Below are positions 28,174 to 37,892 of a stretch of 64,000 nucleotides of DNA, piece by piece. The stretch lies in the NCBI GenBank assembly GCA_013003715.1, contig JABDIN010000024.1:1-64000 (forward strand), written 5' to 3'. The notes under the pieces were generated by a model that made no database searches, had not been told where the DNA came from, and worked only from the letters and a program-made list of their open reading frames with translations. Each line of letters starts with the position of its first letter. Positions within the stretch are counted from its first letter, which is position 1. The translations under genes were made by a program, and so were the position numbers. This DNA is from Desulfobacteraceae bacterium (GTDB lineage Bacteria > Desulfobacterota > Desulfobacteria > Desulfobacterales > Desulfosarcinaceae).

Positions 28174-29994
28174 CTAGAATTGTTCCCAGGTCACCCGTAA
28201 AACTTCATCAAAGGTGGTTATCCCTTTCAAAAACTTATCCACCGCGCTTTCCCGCAGAGTCGTCATGCCTTCCTCCCGGGCGGCTCTTTTCAACCTCTCC
28301 AGATCCGTTCCGGTGATGGTCAGTTTCCGCATGCTGTCATTATACGGAAGCACCTCGAAAATCCCAATGCGCCCCCGGTAACCCGTGCCCCGGCACTTCT
28401 GACATCCTTTGCCTTTATAGACCTTTATTTTACCGCTTGTGCCCACATCGATTCCCATTTTTTTCAGGCTCTCGACATTTATCTCAAAAGGTGTCTTGCA
28501 TTCGGCACAGATTTTTCGAACCAGCCGTTGCGCCACAATACCATTGAGGGTGGCTTGAAGTAAAAAAGACGGGACACCAAGCTCCAGCAGACGAATCACA
28601 GTGGCGGGGGCATCGTTTGTGTGCAATGTGGACAGGACAAGATGACCGGTCAACGCGGCTTGAATCGCATTTTCCGCAGTCTCCAGATCTCTCATTTCTC
28701 CGATCATAATGATATCCGGATCCTGTCTCAATATATATCTGAGGACGGAACCGAAGGTAATATCAACCTGGGGCTGAACGGCAATCTGGTTGAAATCTTC
28801 ATGTATCATTTCAATGGGATCTTCAATGGTGGTAATATTGACCGCCGGACTGGCGAGATTGCGCAGTGTCGAATACAAGGTTGTTGATTTTCCACTACCG
28901 GTGGGACCGGTAACCAGTACGATTCCATGGGGAAGTGATACAAACTGGTTGAATCGTTTGAGGTCGGCATCTGTCAGGCCGAGCGTGTGCAGGTCCTGGA
29001 ACAGGATATCCGGATCCATGATTCGCATGACGATTTTTTCACCAAATGCCACCGGGATGGAAGAGACGCGGATTTCAACCTCCACCCCGCCCTTATCTGT
29101 TTTGATACGTCCATCCTGGGGGCGGCGTTTTTCCGCCATATCCAGCCGGGATAGATTTTTTATCCTGCTGATGATGGCGGAATGAACGTTTTTGGGCAGT
29201 TTATACACCGTATGCAGTACACCGTCGATGCGGAGCCGGACCAGACTGACATCACGTTTGGGTTCGATATGGATATCACTGGACTTCTGATCGAAGGCAT
29301 AGATAAACAGGTGATTCACCGCATTGACAACATGTTGATCGTTGGACGGTAATTCATCGCCGGAACTCAAGCGAACATATTGTTCAAGGTTGCCCAGATC
29401 CACGGTCGGGCCGGAGAACTGGTTTTCCGCCGCCGCTATGGAGCGTTTGAATCCGAAAAATTCATTGATCAATCGAATAATATCGGTTTTGGAGCTGACC
29501 ACCGTCTTGATTTTAAGATTACTCGCGCGGGAGATGTCATCCATCACTTCATTATTGGATGGATCGGGTGTCGCCACCGTCAATACCCCATCGGCAACAT
29601 CAATCGGAAGCACGAGATGACGTTTTGCAAAGGATCTGGGAATGGTGGTCGTCACGATATTCAAGTCGAGCTTCAGGGGATCAATTTTGATATAAGGAAT
29701 ATTCCATTTTCCTGCCAAAGCCTGATAGATGGCATCCTCATCAAGGGTTTTCTTTGTGTCGGATCGTGTGAGTTTAAGCGATGACAGGATATCGATGATG
29801 GTGACCGGATTTTCAATCTTGTCGGCCTGGGAAGTGTCTTCGTTTTTTTTGGCCCGCGCGGCTTCAAGCTTTTGTTTAAAGCCGTCTTCTTTCTTCAATA
29901 TATTCTCAGCCCGTGTGCGGGTAATGATGTTGTTCTCCAACAAGGCCTGGAGAACATTCTCAGTGGATAACAGATTAGTGGCCGGTCTGTTCAT
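28174..29994 (-). CDS. PilB/GspE-family secretion or pilus assembly ATPase
   Basis: A 606-residue hexameric ATPase that powers pilus extension or type II secretion. The N-terminal MshEN-type region (about 1-180) is followed by the core: Walker A GPTGSGKSTTLYSTLR, the Asp box TIEDPIEMIHEDF, Walker B DPDIIMIGEMRDLETA and the His box TGHLVLSTLHTNDA. A zinc site of the PilB/GspE type is formed by CAECKTPF and CQKCRGTGYRGRIG. The minus-strand neighbours upstream are PilY1 and minor pilins, favouring a pilus role, although a terminator and a 430-base gap separate them. GspE for type II secretion is the alternative. Confidence 0.88.
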   Translation of the reverse strand: MNRPATNLLSTENVLQALLENNIITRTRAENILKKEDGFKQKLEAARAKKNEDTSQADKIENPVTIIDILSSLKLTRSDTKKTLDEDAIYQALAGKWNIPYIKIDPLKLDLNIVTTTIPRSFAKRHLVLPIDVADGVLTVATPDPSNNEVMDDISRASNLKIKTVVSSKTDIIRLINEFFGFKRSIAAAENQFSGPTVDLGNLEQYVRLSSGDELPSNDQHVVNAVNHLFIYAFDQKSSDIHIEPKRDVSLVRLRIDGVLHTVYKLPKNVHSAIISRIKNLSRLDMAEKRRPQDGRIKTDKGGVEVEIRVSSIPVAFGEKIVMRIMDPDILFQDLHTLGLTDADLKRFNQFVSLPHGIVLVTGPTGSGKSTTLYSTLRNLASPAVNITTIEDPIEMIHEDFNQIAVQPQVDITFGSVLRYILRQDPDIIMIGEMRDLETAENAIQAALTGHLVLSTLHTNDAPATVIRLLELGVPSFLLQATLNGIVAQRLVRKICAECKTPFEINVESLKKMGIDVGTSGKIKVYKGKGCQKCRGTGYRGRIGIFEVLPYNDSMRKLTITGTDLERLKRAAREEGMTTLRESAVDKFLKGITTFDEVLRVTWEQF

Positions 29995-30426
29995 ATGGCA
30001 ATCACATCACTTAACGGTTTCAAACGGATTAATTCCAATGATCGGGGATAGTTGCAGAAATACGATCTGTCGATTCACCCTGAATAATACATTTATACGA
30101 TCCATGACAATTAAAAAACAATTTTTGATGAAAAACTCCTTCATCAAAATGACGAATATCAGTCACGGCGTTCATTATTGGTGACACCGGAGGATCGATC
30201 ATTGATGGTCGGTGCATCGGTCTGAGGGCACAAAAATCCGTAGGATTAAAGATCCCCAGGTGTTTTATCTGTTTATATCCGCCCGATGTGACAATCCGCC
30301 ACACAAATATAATAGGGATTAGAAGCAAATTCCGGACCATATGAAATTCAAGGTTTCTATATCAGGTACACAATACAAAAAGGCCCGCCTGGGGCGGGCC
30401 TTTTACAAACCGCAGTGTATGCGCGT
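29995..30426. other. 432-bp gap between pilY1 and the pilB-like gene
   Basis: An open frame of 103 codons on minus (30029-30340) has no recognisable domain and unusual composition, so I do not call it. The pilY1 terminator is at 30377-30404. The promoter of the ATPase gene should be here but no strong match was seen. Confidence 0.4.
30377..30404 (-). terminator. Intrinsic terminator after pilY1
   Basis: GGCCCGCC (30382-30389) pairs perfectly with GGCGGGCC (30393-30400) around a three-base loop. On the minus strand a T5 run follows. Confidence 0.92.
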
Positions 30427-33400
30427 TTATGGACGCACGATACAACCGCTGGGTTGGGAGGGGTCGAGCTGGTTCCAGAACGTCATTTCACTGCGGATGA
30501 TACCCGGATTTTCCAGTTCCACTTCTATCATCGGGCCGTCGCTGGTCTGAATCACTGCCTTCAGTCCGCCTTCCAGGCTTGGATCCACATGCAATTTCGG
30601 GGTCCAGGCAACCCCCTTTTCACCGGTACGCAGCCGTTTTATTACATCCCCACCCGCGTCTACACCGGTATTATTGTTCGATGGCGACTTGAGTATACCC
30701 AGATCATATGCCGTTCCGGTTTTATAGTACAAGCCATACAAATAGCTATAGCCGATCGCTTCGCACGGGTCTTCATCCGGGACATAGGTGGTGAACAGGA
30801 TGATATCACCGAAAATAGTCGCCCGGCTGATGTTCCGCTCTCCATCGTCAGCAAAATCCATGAACCATCCACTTTTGCCGTCGATCTCCTTGTCCAGGTC
30901 TTCCAGGGTTATGCCGGGTGATCCGTCCGTTTCCGTCACGGTGGACGATGTGCACGTGGATGACAAGGTATCACCGGCAGGATTATCCGAGGTATCCTCG
31001 GAAGTGATGCAGCTGACATTCTTAAGAGCCGATTTTTCCACCGTAGCCCAGGTAAAGGCGCCGGTTTCCGCATTCACGGGTTCTTTAATTCCGTAGAATG
31101 AATTTTGATAGTTCAGGTAAGGCAGGGTTTTGTCCGTTGTTCCCCAGAACCGTCCCGTACCGAAGTATACCCAGAAATTCCCCTCCACATCTTTTACGAT
31201 GGATGGGGAGATGCTGATGTGCTGGTTATTGTCATCATCGCCGGCACCATTGGTATCGAACAAAAGCTTCAGTTCCCAATCCGTATCAGGTGCGTCAGAT
31301 CCCTTGGTCACAAGCCGATAGATACGTCCTTTATGGGTACCGGCGCCGTCGGTTCCGAAATATACGGCTTCCCCGCTCCACTGGGTGCTGCCGCTGGATT
31401 CGTCCCTGGCAAGGTCAAAATCCATGGCCACCGGATCGGATACAAAGGCAAAGGTATCGGGTAGAACAAACTCTTTCTTCAAAGTACCGGTATCGGCCTC
31501 GACGACAAAAACCCGTGCGTTTTGCCCGCTGCCGCCATAGGCCACCATAGTCCCTGAGCTGTCCTCGCGGACGGCATCAAAGTTATCCGGCCCGGAGCCA
31601 ATCACCAGAAACCATTTATCCTTCACCCGGATGGGTGTCACGTAGCTGGTGGTCAATCCGAGACCGGTATCCGTAAACGACCAGAGCAATTTCGGCGGTT
31701 TTTCCGGATTGGTGATATCCAGGGCGAAATAGGTGGAGGTAAATTCAAGCTCGCAGGGTTCGTCATCGGGATCCGCCTGATCGGTATCCACTCCGATGGG
31801 TGGTCCCCCGAACCTCAAACCACTCACAAGTACGGTTCCCCAACCGCCCGGGTAATCGTTGTCGGTATTATTTGAAAAAATATTTGCATCGAAAACAACG
31901 GGTTTCATATCCACATAGTAAACGTGCTCGCTGTATTCCATTTCCTTGAGCCATCTCAGATGGGGAAGCACGGCGTTCGGAACGTAAGCCCATAGTTCGG
32001 CCCCAAGCTCGTGTCCCGAAAAGCTGGTATCGTCTTCATAATGATCCGTGACCCATTTTTGCGGGAGTTGTTTGAAATGCACGACATCCGTATCCGTGGC
32101 GCCGCTCTTTTTTTCGCGATGGATAAAACCACCGTTGAACGCGTGAAGCATACCGTCATTGGCGCCAGCGTAAACCACGTTCCGGCGGTTGAGATATTTT
32201 TTCCGGAACAATCGGTAAGAATCATCCTTGTACAGCAGATCATAATATTCCGCAGGTGCGGACACCGAGGTGGGCGCAGAATGGACGATGTCGCCCAATC
32301 TGAACACTTTATCGATCGTACCATCCCCGTTTATATCAAGGGATCGATTCCGGTATGGTGCGCCGGTTAAGGTATGGGACAAGCCTTCCTCTCCCCTGAT
32401 ATAGCGAACAATGTTTCCGGCTTCGTCCAGCCGCTGCTCGTCGGTAGTTGTATTCTCATCGTCCGGATTCAGAAAATAGAAATTCTTATCGGTGACACCC
32501 CCGAAGCTGGTGGGCAGGAAATCCATGATTTGTTCGCTGTCCACATTGCCCGGCCCCACCGGATTGGTGGTATTGATGTTGTCCGTGAAAATATAACGGA
32601 GCCGGCTCACGGTTCCATATGGCCGTTGCACACCGGTGCTCATACCGGGATCACCAAGCCAATCCGATGCATCCCACAGGTAGTTGATCTCATCGATGGC
32701 CGCGCTTCCGCTGGGCGTAAGTGTTTTGGTCGGAATATCGTAGGTGAATTTATTATAGCGATCATTTGCCGCATCAAAGATAATCACGCGATCCTGCGCA
32801 TCTCCGCTCAAATCCAGGGCCTTGTCGCCATCGCTGTCCTCACGTATGGAACCGAACTGATCCATAAACAGGGCATTGACGGTGCCGTACCAGCGTACTT
32901 TCCGGCCGCTGCCCAACTCGGTGTCGGATTCGGTGTTGAATATGGCCTGGTAAACCGCACCCTCTCCCCGTCGCGTGGAGGCATTGACCGCAGCCGCCGT
33001 TCCGGAACCGGTCCTCCCGAGAATTTCGGTGAGTGCCTTAAGGAGCTGTTCCTGGAATTGTTCGCCATCTTCGGCTTCAAGATAGGTGTCCGGTATGTTA
33101 TCGTTGTTTTTATCCCATTTCGGATCGCCCACAAATGCAGCGGGATCCGAATCGCTGGTGGAGCCACCGGGGTCAAGATCATCGCCGACAATTTCGAACC
33201 CGCCGGCCCGCGCCGCCTTCATCATTTCGGCTTTAGCTTCGGGATCCTGGTCAAAACAGAAGATGGTGTACAGGGTTATATTCTGCCGGATGGTATCGCT
33301 GGTCTCCTCCATACCGGTATCATCCCGCAGATCAGTGACATGGGCACTGTAGGCGATGTCATCCAGCTCACCCGATCCATTGGAAGTCAAGTCATTGTTT

Positions 33401-34947
33401 TCGGGGCCATTCGGCCACTCACCACTGATATTTCGCCATCCATTGTTATTGCTGGCGCCGTCGGATACCAGAATGATGTAGGATTTGGCACAGGGCACGA
33501 ATCCACCGGATCCGGTTCCGTTCAAATGATTGAAATAATATGGATCCCATGTCGTATCAGTCGTGTAGTGCGACGAAAACGACAGCGGTGAATCCGATGA
33601 AGAGAATGACGGCGGGAGCTGCTGGTAGTATCTCACCGCCTCCCACAACACCTCCTCCAAGGGGGTGTTGCCATAGGTCAATTGTTCATTGATATTTTTG
33701 GTGATATCCATCACCGATCGGCCGCTGACATCAGTGCTCAAGGTGATATCACCAACGAAATTCCGGACAATTCCCCCATCGGCATATTGGTAAATAAAGT
33801 CATTGGTGCCGTCTCCGTCAACATCCCACCGTTTGCTGACGTTGCCGTCAGTATAGTCTTCATCATCATTGGAACCGGAGCCATGTTCAAACTGCATGTA
33901 GCCGAAACGAACCTTATTGGACAGCTCCTGAACAATGCCCGCCACCTGATGATCATCGTTTTTAACCTTCAGCGCAATAACATAACCGCTGTATCGCAAT
34001 GCCGGATCCGATTCTCCGGCATTGTCGCTTCCGGCACCGGTAGAAGTGCTCAAATCAATGCCACTTGCAGAAACGGTAGTCGTCCCGGTAAGGTCGCCAA
34101 CCCCATCAAAATCAGCGGCAACGGCTGTGAACATGGGAACGAATTGTTTTTGGGATCCATCAAAGTGGTCACCACGGTCTTCCGTAAAAAAATAAGAGTA
34201 AATACCTCTACGGAAAGGTGTGTAAAATACATTCTTCTGATGATCACCGGTCAATATATTATGGGGATCCTTATAGGTGTCATCATCTCCGGGACTGAAA
34301 TTGGACTGTGAAATGTAGTCATTAAACATTTTCCGGTTGTCGTTAAACCAGCTGCTCTGGGCATTGACCAATTCACCCTCCAGGACAAGGGTCTGATCAG
34401 TCTTGTTATAAGGCACCGGGGCCACCTTTCCCCCGGTAAGGGCTTTTTTGGCTACATCGAACCGTCTCATGGTCCACCAGTTCAGCCAGTTCCCGGAAAA
34501 TTTCCGTTCCGAGGTATCCTTGAACCCGGCGGCCCGTTCGACAATCCCGGTGGAAGGGTCATCCACCGTATCGCCGTCTTCCACAAAATAGTGATTGGCG
34601 TTTTCATACGAGTAACACTTATCCGGATTGAACAGGCCATAGTATTTCTTGCCCGGGATGTACCCCGTATAGGCCGTGGCCGTTATCGAACGACGGCCGA
34701 CGGTGTAGGATACCTTCCCTTCGACTTCGTGATAGGCATATTTGAGCATACTCCCGGAGTTATCCAGAATCAGCAGCACATTGGGTTTTGTATTGGTCGA
34801 CAAAAATTGGGGCGCGGCGGTAAAATCGCTGATGGGGAAAGAGCAATCTGCCGCAAAAACCGTAAATTTTAAAAGAACTATCCCTAGCACCGCCAGCACA
34901 CCGCGGAAGATTAATCTGCTATGGAGATGTTTATTCAGAATAGCCAT
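30427..34947 (-). CDS. pilY1: Type IV pilus tip-associated protein PilY1
   Basis: A 1506-residue exported protein. The signal peptide ends near residue 33 (VFAA-DCSF). An N-terminal von Willebrand A-like domain has the metal site DNSGSM at 62-67. The C-terminal half has the PilY1 beta-propeller pattern (VVYAGANDGMLHAFNGG, ELWAYVPN, and similar blades). Asp-rich calcium-type loops are frequent: DVDGDGTND, DINGDGTID and DSDGDKALD. PilY1 sits at the pilus tip, primes assembly with minor pilins, and mediates adhesion and surface sensing, with calcium control in Pseudomonas. It is the last gene of the minor pilin operon and is followed by a perfect terminator. Confidence 0.93.
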   Translation of the reverse strand: MAILNKHLHSRLIFRGVLAVLGIVLLKFTVFAADCSFPISDFTAAPQFLSTNTKPNVLLILDNSGSMLKYAYHEVEGKVSYTVGRRSITATAYTGYIPGKKYYGLFNPDKCYSYENANHYFVEDGDTVDDPSTGIVERAAGFKDTSERKFSGNWLNWWTMRRFDVAKKALTGGKVAPVPYNKTDQTLVLEGELVNAQSSWFNDNRKMFNDYISQSNFSPGDDDTYKDPHNILTGDHQKNVFYTPFRRGIYSYFFTEDRGDHFDGSQKQFVPMFTAVAADFDGVGDLTGTTTVSASGIDLSTSTGAGSDNAGESDPALRYSGYVIALKVKNDDHQVAGIVQELSNKVRFGYMQFEHGSGSNDDEDYTDGNVSKRWDVDGDGTNDFIYQYADGGIVRNFVGDITLSTDVSGRSVMDITKNINEQLTYGNTPLEEVLWEAVRYYQQLPPSFSSSDSPLSFSSHYTTDTTWDPYYFNHLNGTGSGGFVPCAKSYIILVSDGASNNNGWRNISGEWPNGPENNDLTSNGSGELDDIAYSAHVTDLRDDTGMEETSDTIRQNITLYTIFCFDQDPEAKAEMMKAARAGGFEIVGDDLDPGGSTSDSDPAAFVGDPKWDKNNDNIPDTYLEAEDGEQFQEQLLKALTEILGRTGSGTAAAVNASTRRGEGAVYQAIFNTESDTELGSGRKVRWYGTVNALFMDQFGSIREDSDGDKALDLSGDAQDRVIIFDAANDRYNKFTYDIPTKTLTPSGSAAIDEINYLWDASDWLGDPGMSTGVQRPYGTVSRLRYIFTDNINTTNPVGPGNVDSEQIMDFLPTSFGGVTDKNFYFLNPDDENTTTDEQRLDEAGNIVRYIRGEEGLSHTLTGAPYRNRSLDINGDGTIDKVFRLGDIVHSAPTSVSAPAEYYDLLYKDDSYRLFRKKYLNRRNVVYAGANDGMLHAFNGGFIHREKKSGATDTDVVHFKQLPQKWVTDHYEDDTSFSGHELGAELWAYVPNAVLPHLRWLKEMEYSEHVYYVDMKPVVFDANIFSNNTDNDYPGGWGTVLVSGLRFGGPPIGVDTDQADPDDEPCELEFTSTYFALDITNPEKPPKLLWSFTDTGLGLTTSYVTPIRVKDKWFLVIGSGPDNFDAVREDSSGTMVAYGGSGQNARVFVVEADTGTLKKEFVLPDTFAFVSDPVAMDFDLARDESSGSTQWSGEAVYFGTDGAGTHKGRIYRLVTKGSDAPDTDWELKLLFDTNGAGDDDNNQHISISPSIVKDVEGNFWVYFGTGRFWGTTDKTLPYLNYQNSFYGIKEPVNAETGAFTWATVEKSALKNVSCITSEDTSDNPAGDTLSSTCTSSTVTETDGSPGITLEDLDKEIDGKSGWFMDFADDGERNISRATIFGDIILFTTYVPDEDPCEAIGYSYLYGLYYKTGTAYDLGILKSPSNNNTGVDAGGDVIKRLRTGEKGVAWTPKLHVDPSLEGGLKAVIQTSDGPMIEVELENPGIIRSEMTFWNQLDPSQPSGCIVRP

Positions 34948-35003
34948 GTGATGCTCCTTTGTCCGTAAATTAAGCCTTTTTTTAACATCCCTTGTGCCAG
35001 TAC

Positions 35004-35411
35004 TTACTCTTTTTTAACGACGACTTTCTCTATTCCCCTGTATTCCCGGCCAAAAGGATGCTCCTTGTAGTTCGTTGAGAAAGTTGCATACACAATGTCA
35101 GCCGTGCACGGCAGCGTGAGATTATTGGCGACAATCCTGACGGATTCTCCCGAGGCACGTTGCTCGTAGAATTCCGTATTCGTGGAAAATCGGTAGGCCT
35201 CGTCGTCGATGATCAGGATGTTCTCAAATCGATGGGTAATAAGGCCATTCACAATGGAATGAACGGTTTTTTCCAGCTTCTCTCCATCCTGCAATTTAAA
35301 ATCAGCATTGGCGCTCGGCACAAATACCAGTAGGAACAAGCTGAGAAATACGAGTGCTGCTGTTTCGGTATGAAACCGAATTATGTTCTGAAATCCATAT
35401 TGTATATTCAC
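35004..35411 (-). CDS. Small secreted protein in the minor pilin operon, unknown function
   Basis: A 135-residue protein. A hydrophobic segment (AALVFLSLFLLVF) and a likely cleavage site at SANA-DF indicate export after residue 37 or so. The mature part is about 98 residues, charged and beta-rich, with one Cys in LPCTAD. No known domain is visible. It lies between the PilX-like and PilY1 genes. In Pseudomonas the small protein PilY2 occupies a nearby slot, but I see no sequence similarity. A role in pilus biogenesis is inferred from position only. Confidence 0.7.
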   Translation of the reverse strand: MNIQYGFQNIIRFHTETAALVFLSLFLLVFVPSANADFKLQDGEKLEKTVHSIVNGLITHRFENILIIDDEAYRFSTNTEFYEQRASGESVRIVANNLTLPCTADIVYATFSTNYKEHPFGREYRGIEKVVVKKE

Positions 35412-35466
35412 GATAAAACTCCTTTACCATCAAGCCGTTTACAATAATGCCTGTCCCCGGAATGCA

Positions 35467-36057
35467 TTAATTAAAAAGTCCCACCACATGCCGCCATTCG
35501 ATACCTATGGTACGGTTGGCATATTTTTCACCTACCCATTGGGAACCGATGGCATAGGGAATGATGACACCGCCACCGGCAGCACCGGCGCCGGGACCGT
35601 CATATCCGCGGGCCATCTGGCTGGCAGATCCCGGTGCAAGGCCCGGGTCTCCGCCGAATTTCAGATTTCCGTGCGGCTGTCCCGGAACCCAACCCGGGGG
35701 CGACCAGCAGTCACGATTTGTATTGTCGCATGGCGCAACGCTTAAATAAGTCGGATTCAAATAAAAGTTGAGATTATCGCCTTCAAGATTACCCTCAACA
35801 AAAGTCGTCCCCGGGCTGGCCGGCTCAAAGCCGGCCTGGCGGATATTTTTCTCCAAAAGCTCAATCCCCAGATTGGAAAGACCGTCGGCGGAATAATGCA
35901 CGCGTTTGACCAGTGCATCATTACCGGCCATTTTCAATTCCACATTGGAGGTATTGATGGCGGTCACGCCGATGATCACCACAGCCGCCAGGATCAATAT
36001 GGCGATAAACATAACGGCCCCTTCTTCGGATTTCATATGATCGTTCAATATACTCAT
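35467..36057 (-). CDS. Minor pilin, PilX-like
   Basis: A 196-residue protein with the PilX N-terminal pattern: a short leader, EEGAVMFIAILILAAVVIIG as the hydrophobic helix, then TNTSNVELKMAGND-type sequence (here INTSNVELKMAGND). The helix keeps the Glu near mature position 5. Cleavage would occur before the hydrophobic stretch. The C-terminal half is Gly/Pro-rich (PGAGAAGGGVIIPY). The frame is open from 36081, but the ATG at 36057 has GGGAG eight bases upstream and is preferred. PilX-type proteins form part of the priming complex with PilV, PilW and PilY1. Confidence 0.8.
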   Translation of the reverse strand: MSILNDHMKSEEGAVMFIAILILAAVVIIGVTAINTSNVELKMAGNDALVKRVHYSADGLSNLGIELLEKNIRQAGFEPASPGTTFVEGNLEGDNLNFYLNPTYLSVAPCDNTNRDCWSPPGWVPGQPHGNLKFGGDPGLAPGSASQMARGYDGPGAGAAGGGVIIPYAIGSQWVGEKYANRTIGIEWRHVVGLFN

Positions 36058-36088
36058 GGAACATCTCCCTGATTTGGACAATATGTGG

Positions 36089-36565
36089 TTAATTGAGCAT
36101 GCAGCGGTAATAGGTAAGCTCCGCTGTTTTCCGTTTGCCCCCGGTGCCCTGGGTTACACGTACCAGAATGGTTTTGGTGTCCTCAAGGTCCTGATCTTCC
36201 AGTGCATCCCATTCCAGATGTATTTGCGCCGAGTTGGGTGCCCCCACCTCATCCCCTTCATCGATCTCTCCGTCCATGTCGTTATCGATCATATCGGCAT
36301 TTGCAGCGAGGGTGTGTGGATTCGTACCGCTGAGAAGTGGCGCATCGTATGGCAGTCCCATGAGCTTTTCCACCCGGTCTGCGGCAATGGTATATAGGAA
36401 TGTGAGTTTCGCCGCGCTGGTATTACCCCTTGATGCCGAAAGCTGCATGGAGGCCACCCCCAATATGCCGATGGAAAGTACGGCAAGGGCGATCATGATT
36501 TCTATCAATGAAAACCCGAGTTCACGATGTGTATCTCTTATATTCCGGATAGGCGGATGTACCAT
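36089..36565 (-). CDS. Minor pilin, PilV-like, with acidic calcium-type loop
   Basis: A 158-residue prepilin. The prepilin peptidase site is ELG-FSLIEIMIALAVLS near residue 17, with Glu at mature position 5, and the helix continues to about residue 40. The globular part includes DNDMDGEIDEGDE (94-106), which has the spacing of an EF-hand or thrombospondin-3-type calcium loop. AGGGAGAGG precedes the ATG at 36565; the frame extends further upstream without a start site of quality. Four-gene order FimT-PilW-PilV-PilX supports the assignment. Calcium binding is inference. Confidence 0.83.
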   Translation of the reverse strand: MVHPPIRNIRDTHRELGFSLIEIMIALAVLSIGILGVASMQLSASRGNTSAAKLTFLYTIAADRVEKLMGLPYDAPLLSGTNPHTLAANADMIDNDMDGEIDEGDEVGAPNSAQIHLEWDALEDQDLEDTKTILVRVTQGTGGKRKTAELTYYRCMLN

Positions 36566-36575
36566 GTTCCTCTCC

Positions 36576-37343
36576 CTATGATAAATTTTTACACTTGACT
36601 TCGAACGACAATGAAGCCCGCCGGAATTGATCCCCCGCCGGTCCGAATATCGTGTCCTTGAATTGGTTCTGATATTCTGTATTGTCCGTATATTTATACA
36701 TGAGCACGGGGACGTTCTTCCCGGCACGCATCACCAAAGTTACCTGGATGGCCCGTATGAGCGGAATACTTGCAACTACGTTACCCGCAGCATCATCCTC
36801 CAGGCGTTTCCCGTCGGCGTCGAGGTAGACGAAGTTCATCGCTTCGATATTGGATGCGATAAGACTGGGTGTGTCCACCGCCGGAGTGGCGGGCGTTGTG
36901 CGTTTTAACTCGGTACCTTCCAATCGGTAGGTGATTACTTCCCCCAATCCGATATCACAAACCCCATCACCTCCGGCTTCGCCCGGATCATCAGCGCCAT
37001 TTATGCTATCATCATCTTCACCGTCTTGAGCATCCGGATTGGTAAAATCCATCCTAAGGGTTATGGAATTTGCATTTGCCGTGGTTATGCCGGTTGTCGC
37101 GGTTTTGGTGGGATTAGTGCCGGCCATCCGGATATCCACCTGCATGATTTGCGAGATACTCCGTAACACCTGTTGCATTTCAGCAAGTTGTTGGTTGGTG
37201 ACATACGACCGCAATTGTCCTCTGTAAGCACCATATATCGATCCCATGGCAATACCGAAAATGGCAATTCCAACCATGATTTCCAGCAAGGTCAGTCCGG
37301 CACAATCGGCAGTGATTCTATATGGTTTTTTTGTATTGGGCAT
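36576..37343 (-). CDS. Minor pilin, PilW-like
   Basis: A 255-residue prepilin. The cleavage motif is CAG-LTLLEIMVGIAIFGIA, with Glu5 of the mature protein present. The body has an Asp/Glu-rich insert (DAQDGEDDDSINGADDPGE) likely to bind cations, and a C-terminal beta region. The chosen start is the ATG at 37343, nine bases after GGAG; another ATG 15 bases upstream has no suitable ribosome site. The PilW label follows size and position between FimT and PilV. It probably belongs to the pilus tip complex capped by PilY1. Confidence 0.8.
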   Translation of the reverse strand: MPNTKKPYRITADCAGLTLLEIMVGIAIFGIAMGSIYGAYRGQLRSYVTNQQLAEMQQVLRSISQIMQVDIRMAGTNPTKTATTGITTANANSITLRMDFTNPDAQDGEDDDSINGADDPGEAGGDGVCDIGLGEVITYRLEGTELKRTTPATPAVDTPSLIASNIEAMNFVYLDADGKRLEDDAAGNVVASIPLIRAIQVTLVMRAGKNVPVLMYKYTDNTEYQNQFKDTIFGPAGDQFRRASLSFEVKCKNLS

Positions 37344-37382
37344 ATCAAATTTCTCCATTCCTGTTGATAACGAAAGAATCCG

Positions 37383-37886
37383 CTAAACCTCAATTCTCGA
37401 AAGACCGGCGATGTTCACAATGATTTTTTTTGTTTCACCGGCAGATGACTTCAATTCGACATTCCCACCCATATAACTGTTTTTACTGCGATAGAGACCG
37501 CCTTGGCTGTTGAACTCGATTCGCTGTTGTGAGGAAAAGCCGGCACTGTGTATCGTAACGCCATTGGGGACGGTTTTTTCCATTAGGGTAAGCTCGGTGC
37601 CGTCCTGTTCTCCATTGTAGGCGGTTCCGCCACCACGGCCGTTATCCAGAAAGACTTTATACTTATTGTTGGGTACATCAAAATCCACAACGACATTGGC
37701 AAATTCCTTTACCGCCCTCAGCCGGGCATTTTGAAGCACAGACAGAACATCACTGGAAGCACTGCTCAGTCGATATGCGGGCAGCCTTCCGATAAGATTG
37801 GGTATGGCGATGGCAGAGGTAATGGCCACAATGGCCACAACGACCATCATTTCCATGAGTGAGAAACCTGATGTATTGCGGATCAT
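37383..37886 (-). CDS. GspH/FimT-family pseudopilin
   Basis: A 167-residue prepilin. The cleavage motif is TSG-FSLMEMMVVVAIVAI near residue 8, with Glu5 retained. The rest follows the GspH/FimT pattern with SSASSDVLSVLQNARLRAV after the helix. AAGGAGG lies five bases before the ATG at 37886, better than the GTG at 37892. It is the first gene of the fimT-pilW-pilV-pilX-orf-pilY1 operon. Confidence 0.85.
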   Translation of the reverse strand: MIRNTSGFSLMEMMVVVAIVAITSAIAIPNLIGRLPAYRLSSASSDVLSVLQNARLRAVKEFANVVVDFDVPNNKYKVFLDNGRGGGTAYNGEQDGTELTLMEKTVPNGVTIHSAGFSSQQRIEFNSQGGLYRSKNSYMGGNVELKSSAGETKKIIVNIAGLSRIEV

Positions 37887-37892
37887 ATCCAC

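Noticed and set aside
30029-30340. 103-codon frame on minus between pilY1 and the pilB-like gene
   Set aside because: Composition is unlike real proteins, no motif, and no good start site. Left as intergenic.
32374-33591. 405-codon open frame on plus, antisense to pilY1
   Set aside because: It mirrors the pilY1 frame, has no domain or ribosome site, and pilY1 itself is certain from MIDAS and propeller motifs.
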